From assembly GCA_022495995.1 (NCBI GenBank), contig JAFEMH010000529.1, forward strand, positions 248,001 to 312,000: a stretch of DNA of 64,000 bases. Reading direction: 5' to 3'. This document shows positions 46,506 to 56,869 of the stretch, in pieces. The DNA comes from Adenophora triphylla var. japonica. Taxonomy: Eukaryota > Streptophyta > Magnoliopsida > Asterales > Campanulaceae. Positions within the stretch are counted from its first letter, which is position 1. Each line of letters begins with the position of its first letter. A program made the position numbers and the translations under genes. The notes below the pieces were generated by a model. The model worked only from the letters and a program-made list of their open reading frames with translations, was not told where the DNA came from and made no database searches.

Positions 46506-48441
46506 TGTAAGTGCTCCAATTTGAGTTGTTAGTATTTTCGTTAGAAAATTAACGAAAGTCCTAACATTCCTAACATTTCTAACAATTCCTAACTTTTCTA
46601 ACCAAGCAAGGGTAAAGTGGGCATTGTTATTTAAGGTTAAACCTAGAAAAGAATCTCAAAAAGCAAAAGAAATGGAAAAATCCGAATCTGGTAAGTTGAA
46701 AAACATAACCAGTTTGAATTTTTGAATAATATTCTTCCTGTCCAAAAAGCCTGCAGCAGCGAAATGAACAGTGCACGCTGTCAAGAGGCTCCGCGCGGAT
46801 CTGTTTGCATCTCACAGAGGGCTATAAATTGAACCCTCCTCTCTCAGTTTACACAACACAATTGGCTCATAGAAGCTGTATTCTGGCAAAAAATAGGGAG
46901 AAAACAGTGGGAATTCACTAGAATTGCCACCATTTTCTCTTCAATCTTTCCCAAACCCCACTCACTCAAAATACTTTCAAAACACTCTCATACATACTCT
47001 CATACATACACCAATCCAAGCTCAAATAACCCCTTAGGAGGAGGATTAGAGAGAAAACATAGAGGACTTAAGTGTTATCTACTTGTTTTCTCTTTGACCA
47101 ACTCTATCATCAAACCCTAAACACATTCAAGCCTTGAATCCACCCAAACACAAATCCAAACATCAAATCTTGATACTCCTTAAGTCAAACACCAAATCTT
47201 GATACTCCTCAAGTCAAATTCCAAGCCTAGGAAGATAGGGTGTCACCATTGGTAAAGCCCTCCTTCTCTAAACCCTAAAACTCCCTTTTAACTTCTTGTT
47301 CATCTTGTTCTTCTTAGTTTGATTTACTAATGTCTAGTTTAACTTAAATCTTGACCTAAGATGGTCATCTTGAAGTTCATCTTCATGAATGACCATCTCA
47401 AATGGTCCACATTTTAAATCTCTAGTTGATTTTTCTCTTTAATTTCATCTCTACAAAATTCCCCTTCCCAAGCAAATGAAATGCTTAAGTCCTAATCTAC
47501 CCCAAGGATGGTTTGATATAGTAGATCACCACTAAAATTTCTAGTGACTACTAATCAAAACCTAGGGAAATGGGGACAAGCATGGATGCAAAACCCCCTT
47601 TAAAATCACATTTTCCTTCTTGAGAAGTTGCTGTCCAGTAGCAATTTTCTAAGACCTCAGTCCATTGTCTAAATTTTTGGACACAGATAAACTTGGAATT
47701 TGGTGTTGACTACAAAATACTTTTTGTAGCCAACATCCAGATATTTCCAGAAATATTTTTACTTTATTTTTTTCGTGAGTAAAACTCCCTTTTTCAAATT
47801 TTCCTTTGAAGGTCAGATCACCAGTCTCTGGAAGTCCAGATCTCATATCTGAGATTTCCAGAAGGTTTTAGGTCCTCAAATCATCTCCAAAATGAAAAGT
47901 TCTTTTACAGAAACCTTATTTAAGGTGTTTTGAACATTTTTTATTCTCGGACTTTTCCCAGATTCTGGAGTTTTCAAGCCTTAAAGTCCATTTCAAAATC
48001 AAGTGTCCACTGCCTTTTTTCATTCTGGCAGAAATGGTTTCCAACTTCCAAAAATCTTTTGAGTATCAAAACTCAACCCAAAAATCACACCAAAAATCAT
48101 GGGATCTGTCCAAAGTCTAATAAAGAATTCCCAATTTTTGTTTTCCTCGGTTTCAACTTATTTTGGCCAAAGTAACACACACACACACACACACAAACAA
48201 ATGGTTTTTAGCTTGGAAGACTCGTTTTACGAGGCATTCCGGGTGCACACTAACGTCCTTCCCGGCGTGTAACGTGACCTCCGAACCCAAATCTCTAATC
48301 TCGGACATTTTTCAAAGTTTTGGCCCTTAAAACAAAAATGGCGTGGCGACTCCGGTCTTTTTTCGATTGGTTTTTCAAAGAAACGAAAAATTTCAAAGTA
48401 AACCCTTTCGGAAAATAAATTTTGGCGGGCACATCGCCACA
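46506..48441 (+). repeat. 3' LTR of element D
   Basis: It begins TGTAAGTGCTCC and ends ACATCGCCACA. TCCGCGCGGA is at 46790-46799 and a TATA box at 46823-46829. GTGGCGACTCCG is at 48343-48354. It carries a (CA)n run near 48175-48194 at the same place as sister LTRs. Sequence between about 47150 and 47400 differs from the other LTRs. Confidence 0.87.
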
Positions 48442-48527
48442 GGCGGCTCCGTGTTAATCGCCGGATATAACTATTATATACGGCGGACAAGTGTTGCCCG
48501 CCGTAAATAACCAACTTTCTTCTAGTT
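48442..48527. mobile_element. CACTA-like transposon end, degenerate
   Basis: Subterminal-repeat phrases (CGGCTCCGTGTTAATCGCCG, TATATACGGCGG, GCCGTAAATAACCAAC) end in TTCTTCTAGTT, a damaged version of the terminus at 49635. Element D interrupts its left side. Confidence 0.65.
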
Positions 48528-49254
48528 TGAGCAGCCTACGACCAGCAACTAGGTTGATCCACTAGTTTTGATTGACCTGAAACAAAGAACCCACGACTAG
48601 CTGGAATAGTCTCCGGTGAAGACCCTCGGGCGTGAGAGTAAGTATGGGGTATGAGAGCTGATAAATTAAAATGAACAGATGTATTCAGAACAACTAAAAG
48701 CAATTACCTCTAAACCGTTGAAGTTGTGGAGTATTTATAGGCGTTGTTATGTGTTATAATTGGAGTAGGATTGTATGAAATCCCAAGAATCACGGATCAG
48801 ATTTGTATAAGAGATCGTGTCCATATATAACTCCTGATTTGTATGGAGTTTGTTATAGAAAGAAATATAGATGCATTATGACTTTGTAGGTCAACGTATG
48901 CCTTGTAGGTCGAGATCGCCTGCCTGGGTCTAGGTCGACCTGAATGAATGATAATGCCGGATAATGCCCATTTAAGATATGGATCGTATGTCGGACAAAT
49001 GTTGGGTCGGGACCATGGTGGTCGGATAATGAGCTAAGTCGACTAATCTTGGCTCATGGGCCTTGGGCCTTATATTAATTGGGCCGACCCACCAAGGATG
49101 TGGTGGCAATAATACTTGAATAAATGGGCTTTGATCATTGGACCAAGCCCGTCACTTTTATTCCGTTCATGTGGTTACTTTAATTGAATTCTGATCATAG
49201 CTTATGAAATTTTGACTAACAAATTATGAAAATTGTTATTAGTTTACCTTTAAT
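48528..49254 (-). repeat. Unassigned LTR-like sequence, first copy
   Basis: It starts with GCAGCCTACGACCAGCAAC and includes ATTTATAGG near 48730, which on the minus strand gives a TATAAAT box with a plausible transcribed region toward 48530. It is repeated at 49636-49850. The rest (48760-49210) is single-copy here and non-coding. The LTR nature is an inference. Confidence 0.4.
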
Positions 49255-49635
49255 ATTTACGGCGGATATTGTACACCGGCGTATATAATGTTTCTATTTA
49301 CGGCAGCTCCGTGTCCACCGCCGTATATAACTAATATATACGGCGGCTATTTGTTAATCGTTGTATATAACTAAAATCTCAGATACGTATATGTCAAATT
49401 TACGTATATAAAGTCTAAACGACACCATGTGACTGCCATATATAACTAATATATATGGCAGATATATCTTACCACCGTATATAATCTTTATATTTACGGC
49501 GGTTATAGCTAACCGCCGTATATATTAGTTATATACGGCGGCTCCGTGTTAATCGCCGTATATAAGTATTATATACGGCGGACGCGTGTTGCCGGCCGTA
49601 AATAAGTGCCGTAAATAACCAACTTTCTTGTAGTG
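49255..49635. mobile_element. CACTA-like transposon right end with subterminal repeats
   Basis: It has about eight forward and inverted copies of a short unit built on ACGGCGG and CCGCCGTATATA. The terminus CAACTTTCTTGTAGTG is the reverse complement of CACTACAAGAAAG, the classic CACTA terminal inverted repeat. No transposase is visible. Confidence 0.75.
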
Positions 49636-49858
49636 TGATCAGCCTATGACCTGCAACTAGGTTAATCTACTGGCTTTGATTGACCCGAAACAAAGAACCC
49701 ACGGCTAGCTGGAATAGTCTCCGGTAAAGACCCTCGGGCGTGAGAGTGTGTATGGGGTATGAGAGCTGAAAAATTATAATGAAAAATGTATTCAGAACAA
49801 CTAAAAGCAATTACCTCTATATCGTTGAAGTTGTGGAGTATTTATAGGCATTTATTAA
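49636..49858 (-). repeat. Unassigned LTR-like sequence, second (partial) copy
   Basis: It repeats 48528-48745 with scattered changes (ACAAAGAACCCACG, GGGGTATGAGAGCTG, GTTGAAGTTGTGGAGTATTT). It ends where element F begins. Confidence 0.6.
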
Positions 49859-50484
49859 TGTTAAGATCATGTGTTGCCATGAATGTTGTCCCAAGTGTTG
49901 TAAACCAGTGTTGCCACTGGTGTTGCCACAAGTGTTGCCATTTGGATTTGGCAACACTGAAATAGTTACTGTATTTTTCACAAATAAAAATGTGGAAATT
50001 AATGTTTAAATAACAGGAGTTAGTCTGCTTAAAATGAGCTTGAAAAGATCAACAGAAACTGCCTAGGCGTGATTCACGAAGAAGAGGAAATAATTAACAA
50101 ATAAACATGTGTTTATTTGTTTAATTAATGACCAAGCAAAAAGAGATTTTATTCAGCTATTCAGGGGGAGAACAAGTCAGAGAACAAGGCATCTAGAGCT
50201 GAGAGGTACAAGCAAGAGAAGACCTAGTCTCCTACAAATGAGGCGAGAAGGCTAATTTGGAGGAAACAAACTCCAAGGCTGTTGCTGATCATTTTGAGTA
50301 GGCTTCAAGACTTTGTGGCCTATAAATAGTGCAGTGGATCTTCATTGAATATCATCCAATTCAGAAAACGTAAATCTACACAAGAAATAGAATTCTGCTC
50401 TCAAGTGTTTCCGTTCAAGTGTTGGCAACACTCAGTCCGACACTCGAGAATTTCATATAGATTTTTATATTTTTGTGAGGTTTT

Positions 50485-51569
50485 TGTTAGTACCCGGTCC
50501 TAAAAAAGGTATTTTAAATATTTTGGACTGGTTAGGGTTTACGAAGCCCTAATTAATCTTTTAAGTTTTTCTCGCACCGTCAGCAGCTAGCGTGGAAAGT
50601 ACGCTTGGAAAAAGGACCGATCGACCCTTATCAAGGAGGTTCGATCGACCCTTTCTTTTAGGTTCGATCGACCCTTCTTGATAAGTGCCGATCGACCCTT
50701 CCCTATTAGTGTCGATCGACCCTTCCTTATAGTGCCGATCGACCCTTTCCTCAGTCCAGCCTGTTTCCCGAGCACTATAAATACGTGTGCTCGCTTCCCA
50801 TTTTCAACACAACAATTTCAACGGAGAAGTCAAGACTAGACTTGATGTTCTCTTCTGTACATCTCCCAACATCCTTCGAATCTTGCTAGATTCGACCCCC
50901 AAAGCCTTGCCACAATTGATAAGTCTTTTATTCTGTTCTTTATTATTATTGCCATACTAAATGATTTATTTGCATGTTTAATATGTTTTAATTGTGCCTA
51001 TATGCTAGATTTAGGACTATTTTAATATATTTAAGTATGCATAGCCGAGAATGATCTAAGGTTTCGTCCAAGAAACCCGATGGATCTAGGAACTATTACT
51101 TTCCTTCAACCTTAGTAATAATCCTCCCATGATCAACAATTCCCCAAGGATGAACGTTGATTAGTGCACCTTCCGAGAGCCTAAATCAAAGGTTCTAGGG
51201 TGTGATCATAAATTAATTCTTTCTCTTCCCTCCTCCTTATGCATGATCCCGCTTCTTCTATCTTTTCCTGTAAACACCGCACACAACCAACACCCCACAT
51301 GCTAGAAAGACCGATCCGTCGGGCAATAGGAGTGATAACGTTTCTTCTTCTGTTGTAACTTGACCTCCGAACCCAATCACATGCTTAGCCTTTTTTCAAT
51401 GCTTTGGGCTATATCAAAGCGGCGTGGCGACTCTCATAAAATTAAACTAATATTTTTAATATGGTTTAAAGCGAGTGTCACTTAATGAATATCCCATTTC
51501 GGTCCGACTTTCCATAATTATTTATTTTAAACCTCCGAATGCGCGTTGCATCGGGACGGGGTATTCACA
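50485..51569 (+). repeat. 5' LTR of element B
   Basis: It begins TGTTAGTACCCGG and ends GTATTCACA. Six CGATCGACCC sites (50617, 50641, 50664, 50688, 50712, 50735) are spaced 23-24 bp and end 29 bp before the TATA box (TATAAATA, 50776-50783). The distal part includes AACTTGACCTCCGAACCCAA and GGCGTGGCGACTC, shared with the A/C/D LTRs. Confidence 0.95.
50617..50747 (+). promoter_or_regulatory. Phased array of six CGATCGACCCTT sites in the B LTR
   Basis: Each site is CCGATCGACCCTT or TCGATCGACCCTT; the spacers differ in sequence but keep the 23-24 bp period. The 3' LTR has the same six (60889-61019, one with an A insertion-like change). The same site recurs upstream of the antisense gene. Confidence 0.7.
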
Positions 51570-52865
51570 GTGGCGACTCCGCTGGGGACTGTTTTGAACT
51601 TTTTCAAAGTTAGTGGGTCAGACTTTCGTTTTCCTTTGTGGTGTTGTATTTTGCTTTCTTTTTTATTTCCTTTATTCTTAATTGTTGCATTGCATGCATG
51701 CATCTTCTAAAACAAACAAAAAAATCTCTTTCTTTTTTCTCTTAAGAAGAATCAGACTTTTTCACCTCACACTACCACTGTCCGTGTCACACTGCACAGA
51801 CACCCTTAACCCATCGGAGAAACCAAAGTGCGAGAAGTGTGGTGATCATGTCACCTCTCTTCCGAGTCTTACTTGGCCATCCACTCATCAGTGCGCTTCG
51901 GCTGCACGGTGGGAGCCTGAAACCTAACTCTTGTGTCGCCCACTTTGCTAGGAGTACACTCCCTGTGACCGGTTGGTTTGACTAGCTTTTTCATATAGAA
52001 AATTAATAAGGTCTTTATGTTGAGTCACTACGAATCAGTGATAAGCCAAGATCTATAGAGAGAAAAGGGCACTAAAAAAATTGATTTCCTTTTTAAAGGA
52101 CGTGCCATGTAAGGTTGAGTGCTTGTTAAAATATCTTGTCCTATCGTAAGTTTGTAGTACTTCCCATAAACATCATATTAAGTGTCTATACGAGATGGTT
52201 AAGTCGTTAGGATCCACCACTTTAGGACCTTTAGTTAGTTGCGAAAAAAGGGGTATCCCTTCCAACCAAAGGTAGGTTCTATAAAAATAGAGGGCTTTTT
52301 TGTAAATAAAATGCATAACTATCCTTCAATCTAGGACCCTTCAAAGTTCTACCTCTCATCTCTTGAACCATCCATAGTCTGCTCCCTCAGTCTTAAAACC
52401 ATCCATAGTTTAGATCCTTTACCTCTAACACCCTTCAGCCAAAAATCCACCTAGATCAAACCTCTCTCGACCAAACCACCATCTAGGGCCTATCTAAGCC
52501 AACTTACCAACCAAGGCCAATCCTCATCCAAGTCCAATTAACTCGTCTAGATCACCCTCACTTATATTTGACCAAGGATCAAGTCATCTTCCTCTTCCTT
52601 TCTCACCAAACGGACTCTTTTACATCCATCCTCTTTCTTTCTCTAAACTTAACCCTGGTTGTATCATCAATCGGGGCCCCCTCGAACTACGGTGACCTGA
52701 GTCTCGTACCTTAAATGGTAAGGGTTACGTGGGCAACTTCAGCCCGGTCAAACTCTCAAAGTGTGGAGATCAACTATTTTTCTCAAAGATGCCTTAAGAT
52801 TAATTATGAGTCTAATTCAACTCATTGGTTTGACTCTGCCATATGTTCTTACAGAATTCTACATC
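51570..52865 (+). other. Primer-binding site and leader of element B
   Basis: The primer site is 51570-51588. The leader is non-coding, pyrimidine-rich near 51650-51770 and 52320-52640. A hairpin module is at 52687-52732, upstream of gag. Confidence 0.7.
52687..52732 (+). other. Hairpin module (B, leader copy)
   Basis: CTACG (52687-52691) pairs with CGTGG (52728-52732) through one wobble. The inner stem CCTTA (52709-52713) and TAAGG (52719-52723) is perfect with loop AATGG. Confidence 0.58.
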
Positions 52866-53426
52866 ATGTCCATGGAGAAAAGCATTGAAGCCCTCAAAGA
52901 AATTTCAGACATGAGGTTGGGAGTGATCAACCTCCTCAAAGACATGCATGAAATTGAGCAGTGCCATTTGTCTTACATTCACGAGTATTTGAGAAGAGCT
53001 CTTCCTCCTGCTCAGTTCCAGAGTCCCTACCATCCACATGCCTGTGGTCCCACTTATGGTCCAACACATCAAAATTTCTCATTCAGGATGCCGGCCGTGA
53101 CCACCAACCAACGAAGGGCACCAATACCCGAGGCACCCCCACATTCAATCCAAGAGAAGAAGATCGACAAGGAGCATTTTGATGACTTAGGAATGCCTGT
53201 AGGTGAGTTCTTCGAAGTTTTGGTGGGAAAGGGTTTGATCAAGCCGCTAGAGAATTACAAGCCTGTTAATAAGAGAGCTAACTTGGATACATCCAAGTTT
53301 TGCAGATACCACAAGTACGCTGGGCATACCACTGACAGATGTCTGCAACTGAAGCGCTTGATTCAAAGATTGATCAACCAAGGGAAAATCCAGGGCCTCA
53401 TTGATGAAGAACCCCCCGTCCTTTAA
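52866..53426 (+). CDS. gag: Short gag-like protein of element B, zinc knuckle only
   Basis: I chose the ATG at 52866 (MSMEKSIEALKEIS) because it opens a charged helical region right after the leader; the frame is open from 52761. The 186-residue product has a coiled-coil-prone start, a proline/histidine-rich middle, then MPVGEFFEVLVGKGLIKPLE, a knuckle CRYHKYAGHTTDRC (CX2HX4HX4C) and the helix LKRLIQRLINQGKI, colinear with the D gag tail. The capsid domain is absent. It is intact and might bind RNA or join a capsid made by another element; this role is inference. Full-length gags of the lineage are several times longer. Confidence 0.8.
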   Translation: MSMEKSIEALKEISDMRLGVINLLKDMHEIEQCHLSYIHEYLRRALPPAQFQSPYHPHACGPTYGPTHQNFSFRMPAVTTNQRRAPIPEAPPHSIQEKKIDKEHFDDLGMPVGEFFEVLVGKGLIKPLENYKPVNKRANLDTSKFCRYHKYAGHTTDRCLQLKRLIQRLINQGKIQGLIDEEPPVL

Positions 53427-56279
53427 GAGAAGATTTAGATTCATTCAGTCTTGTAGGTTCTAGTGTGTCTTTCTTACGTCCACTTTGGGCACTGGTATGT
53501 AATGTCCATTTTGGACTAGTTGCTTCAATAATAAAAGAGTCTTTCTTTCCTTTCTCTCTAGACTTGAGACATAATCTCGCATTACTTTCAAGAAGATTGT
53601 TTTATTTATAATTATCACTTGATTGCCAATCTCACTGATAAACTCACCGGCAAATAAAGTAAACAATGAATGAATGCTTTGATTGGAGTGAACAACTCAT
53701 TGTCCCTTCCTCATATACACCATCTCTATGCACCCTTCTCTCATATACTCTCTCCATACTCCACCATATACTTTTCGTATACTATCTCCAGACCCTCTCC
53801 TTATACATGTCCTCTATGCTTTCTCGAGCATACACTTCCCCAAATATACTCTCCCCCACTTGACCTCCTTTCCATAAGGTCAAGACCAGCACAAAGACCG
53901 TTGTTGCTCATCATCAGAGAATAGATGCTCATGCCACTACAATTTAAAGAAAATGCAAGGGGTTGTTCTTATCCTTCACAAGTGCTACATGAATATCAAC
54001 TTGGGGCTCACCAACCCCCCAATCTCGCGTCTCCTCTGATTTTCCATTTGATCGATAAACTTTCGTTGAATATGCTCACATGTCTTTCTTATGGTCCGAA
54101 TATATTTTTGCCTTACTTAATAAGTCGGTTAAATGAGTTTACATTTATTCTAAATACTCTTTTGAGAATGTTATCCCGTAGCGATTGAAGCTTAAACCTC
54201 TCACCATAGGAAGCCATAACCTTATCCTCACTAAATAATACCCTTTCATTTCAAGATCGACAAGTTTTGAAACCCTAAGGAAGAAGCCCATACAAGGGGC
54301 TCCCTCGACTCACAAAAGAAGGGACCACCTCCAAGTCCAAGAGGGAAAAGGTAAATGCATCATCCTAAGGCATACGCTAGGGGCTATCACAAGCAAACAA
54401 ATCCGAAGGCTTTTCTCGAGAAGAGGGTGTCAAAAAAAAAAAAAAGACCTCCATCACCCCGAAGTGAACCTCCCATCTCAAAGGTTGTGAAAATGAGACA
54501 TCGAATGAAGGTCCTAACGTGGTCATGTTACCTGCTGAAATCACAACAAACTTACGAGAAGAAGCAACAAAGATTCCCTCTTGGACAAATCCCGTAAACC
54601 AATTCCAAAGTCCATCCTCTCACTTTTAGAGGATTCCATCACCACCCTTGACCCTGTCAAAATCAATGTTAACCTCATTCTTAGAGGTTCTGAAGAAGCA
54701 ACAACAAGAAAATCCCTTCACCTTAGAGATCCCAAACACATCCCTCAAACCAACCTCTCAGTAGAAGGCCCAGCCGACCTCTCACTTTAAGAGGTCATGT
54801 TAAGCATCACCTAATGATCGATCGCAACCCAAAGCCTAGCTACAATTCTCATTTTGAGTCACTTGTTATCCTGTGTGAGCATATTACATACTCTCTCCAA
54901 GTTTGGGAACTCGTCCTATTCTTGAAATTCATTCATTCGACTCCTCAAACACTGTCTGCAAAAGTCTCACTGGGGCTTCGCATCCGTGCCTCTCAGCGGC
55001 ACTCCGGTAAAAGCAAGGAGGCACGCGCCAGGGACTACTCCCCTCGGCTCGCGAGAACAAAGGAACAGCGAATCTTAACCTGAAAGACAGAAAAATAGAA
55101 GGGGCTATAGTCAGTCAAATTCCCACCTTTTCTTCTACCCCAATCTTTTTTCTATTTTTAATTCTTTCTCATAAAGAAGATCAATGCAGCGGCAGCCCGC
55201 ACGACAATTACCAGCGAACAGCCCAGAGCAGCAAGCAACAACGGAACATCCTTCTCCTTCTAAAAGTTAAGCCAGATTTCACCATCAATCGATTTTCTCT
55301 CCCTTATTCTAGCTTCAAATCAAAACATTCATTATTTGTTTACTTATATAATTGGAATTTGATAAACCAATCAGTGAGGTCCATAAACGAGCAATGAAGA
55401 TATAATTCTGAATAAAACAATTCTTCAAATGTCTCGATAAGTCTTCTTTTACATCATAGGAAAATAGAGCCAAACACTGTCTTTCTGTCTGCAGGGGCTT
55501 CCATACACTTTTCCACACCTTGTGATGCTTATACTCTCCCAAAAGAGTCAAACCCAAAAACGAGAGTGTCATACACGAACTCGGGATCCATTCCCACCTT
55601 CGAAAAATGTGCCCCTGCACATATACATTTCCGAGTCTTGTCCCGCGACTGATTGACGGTTGTTCGAAATGATGGGTCCCCTCCGTGGCCACAAGATGAC
55701 TCTGTCCGCAATAGGGATACATTGAATCTCTCCAAGCTGGGGCTTTTGTTAAGCTGTTCTCTCAGGCTCTCTTTACCAGATTACCTTCGGGTTCGCTTTG
55801 CATCATCAACTGGGGCTTCGCTATGATCACTTCATCAAACATTGAGGCTCCCCTCAACATAAATAGTTCGACTATGTGGTTCTTCAGAAAAGACCAGGGG
55901 CTTTAAACAAGAATCGGGGCTCCAACGAAGTCATATCTAGCAAGAAGGGCGTCCCTTGTCATCAAGACCGCCAAAAGTGGCAAACTCTTTGAGTTAGTTA
56001 GAAGCATAATTAATCATAAGGCCTCCTTATCACATTAACATACTTTCAAAATGCCATCCTCTTTGGCACCTTGTTTACAAAATCACTCTTTGGTCTCCAC
56101 AAATTTTCAAACTCTTCAGGTCTATCAAAGACGTATCTCTGTGATTCTCAAGATGACTCGGTCCTACCCCTTATCTCTGGACATCAAACTTATCTAATCC
56201 CATCTCCTATCATAGACACCAACTCAGCCTCGCCTTGCTGCTCAGATTGCCTTGTTCAGACTTACCACAAATGTAAACC
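53427..56279 (+). other. Non-coding region of element B
   Basis: The first 200 bp match post-gag sequence of C and D. A run of A occurs at 54431-54447, and GAGGTTC/TAGAGG inverted phrases at 54620-54790. The block 55433-55680 is strongly similar to D 41975-42235. GGGGCTTCG phrases follow at 55735-55930. No coding is supported on either strand. Confidence 0.65.
55441..55625 (+). ncRNA. Candidate structured RNA block (B copy)
   Basis: TGCAGGGGC (55490-55498) and GCCCCTGCA (55611-55619) are perfectly complementary with 112 bases between, matching D. GGGATCCATTCCC gives a small hairpin inside the right arm. Evidence is conservation plus pairing. Confidence 0.35.
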
Positions 56280-56510
56280 CTAGCTTTAAGCCTAGGTGAC
56301 AAATACCTCTCTAAACCCTAGCCTCAAGCCTAGGTGATAAATACCTCTTTAAACCCTAGCCCTAAGCCTAGGTGACAAATACCTCTCAAAACCCTAGCTT
56401 TAAGCCTAGGTGACAGATACCTCTCAAAACCCTAGCTTTAAGCCTAGGTGACAAAATACCTCTCTAAACCCTAGCCTCAAGCCTAGGTGACAAAACTCCT
56501 CTCTAAATAA
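56280..56510 (+). repeat. ~42-bp array, ~5-6 units (B)
   Basis: AAACCCTAGCYTTAAGCCTA plus GGTGACAAATACCTCTCT. CCTAGC and GCCTAGG can pair within a unit. Confidence 0.88.
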
Positions 56511-56520
56511 TCCCAATCAA

Positions 56521-56700
56521 TTTCTAGGGTGACTTCCTTATACGTCAATTTCTAGGGTGACTTCCTTATACGTCAATTTCTAGGGTGACTGCCTTATACG
56601 TCAATTTCTAGGGTGACTTCCTTATACGTTAATTTCTAGGGTGACTTCCTTATACGTCAATTTATAGGGTGACTTCCTTATACGTCAATTTCTAGGGTAA
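56521..56700 (+). repeat. 28-bp array, ~6 units (B)
   Basis: TTTCTAGGGTGACTTCCTTA plus TACGTCAA. It shares the AGGGTGACTTCC core with the 30-bp arrays of C and D, but the rest of the unit differs. Confidence 0.92.
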
Positions 56701-56869
56701 ATTCTCATTACAGTATACAAAAATAGAAAATAGAAAATACAAATTAACTCATTAAATCTGTACATAAAATATTCGCATCATACTAACGAGTCAGCATAAA
56801 AATAAGAGTCTACATATAGTATTTTCTTTTTATTACAGGAATTACAAAAAATCTACAAAATGAAAAGTC

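Larger units (their letters stand above)
39530..48441 (+). mobile_element. Gypsy element D (Tat-like, gag plus non-coding), 3' part
   Basis: Element C interrupts its gag, so everything 5' of that point lies left of the window. Visible here are the gag tail, about 3.2 kb of non-coding sequence, five tandem arrays, two hairpin modules, a polypurine tract and a 3' LTR of 1936 bp. There is no pol. Its right end (CCACA at 48441) abuts CACTA-like subterminal repeats, making GGCGG (48442-48446) the expected target duplication. The left copy is not in the window. Confidence 0.82.

Noticed and set aside
48437..48527. A longer LTR of D that includes the CGGCGG repeats
   Set aside because: The same repeats occur independently at 49255-49635 without the LTR and end in a CACTA-type terminus.
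55315..55722. Minus-strand frame in B with a related one in D (41936-42148) as a conserved antisense protein
   Set aside because: The DNA is conserved, but the two frames include differing indels and stops; a structured RNA or plain homology explains it better.
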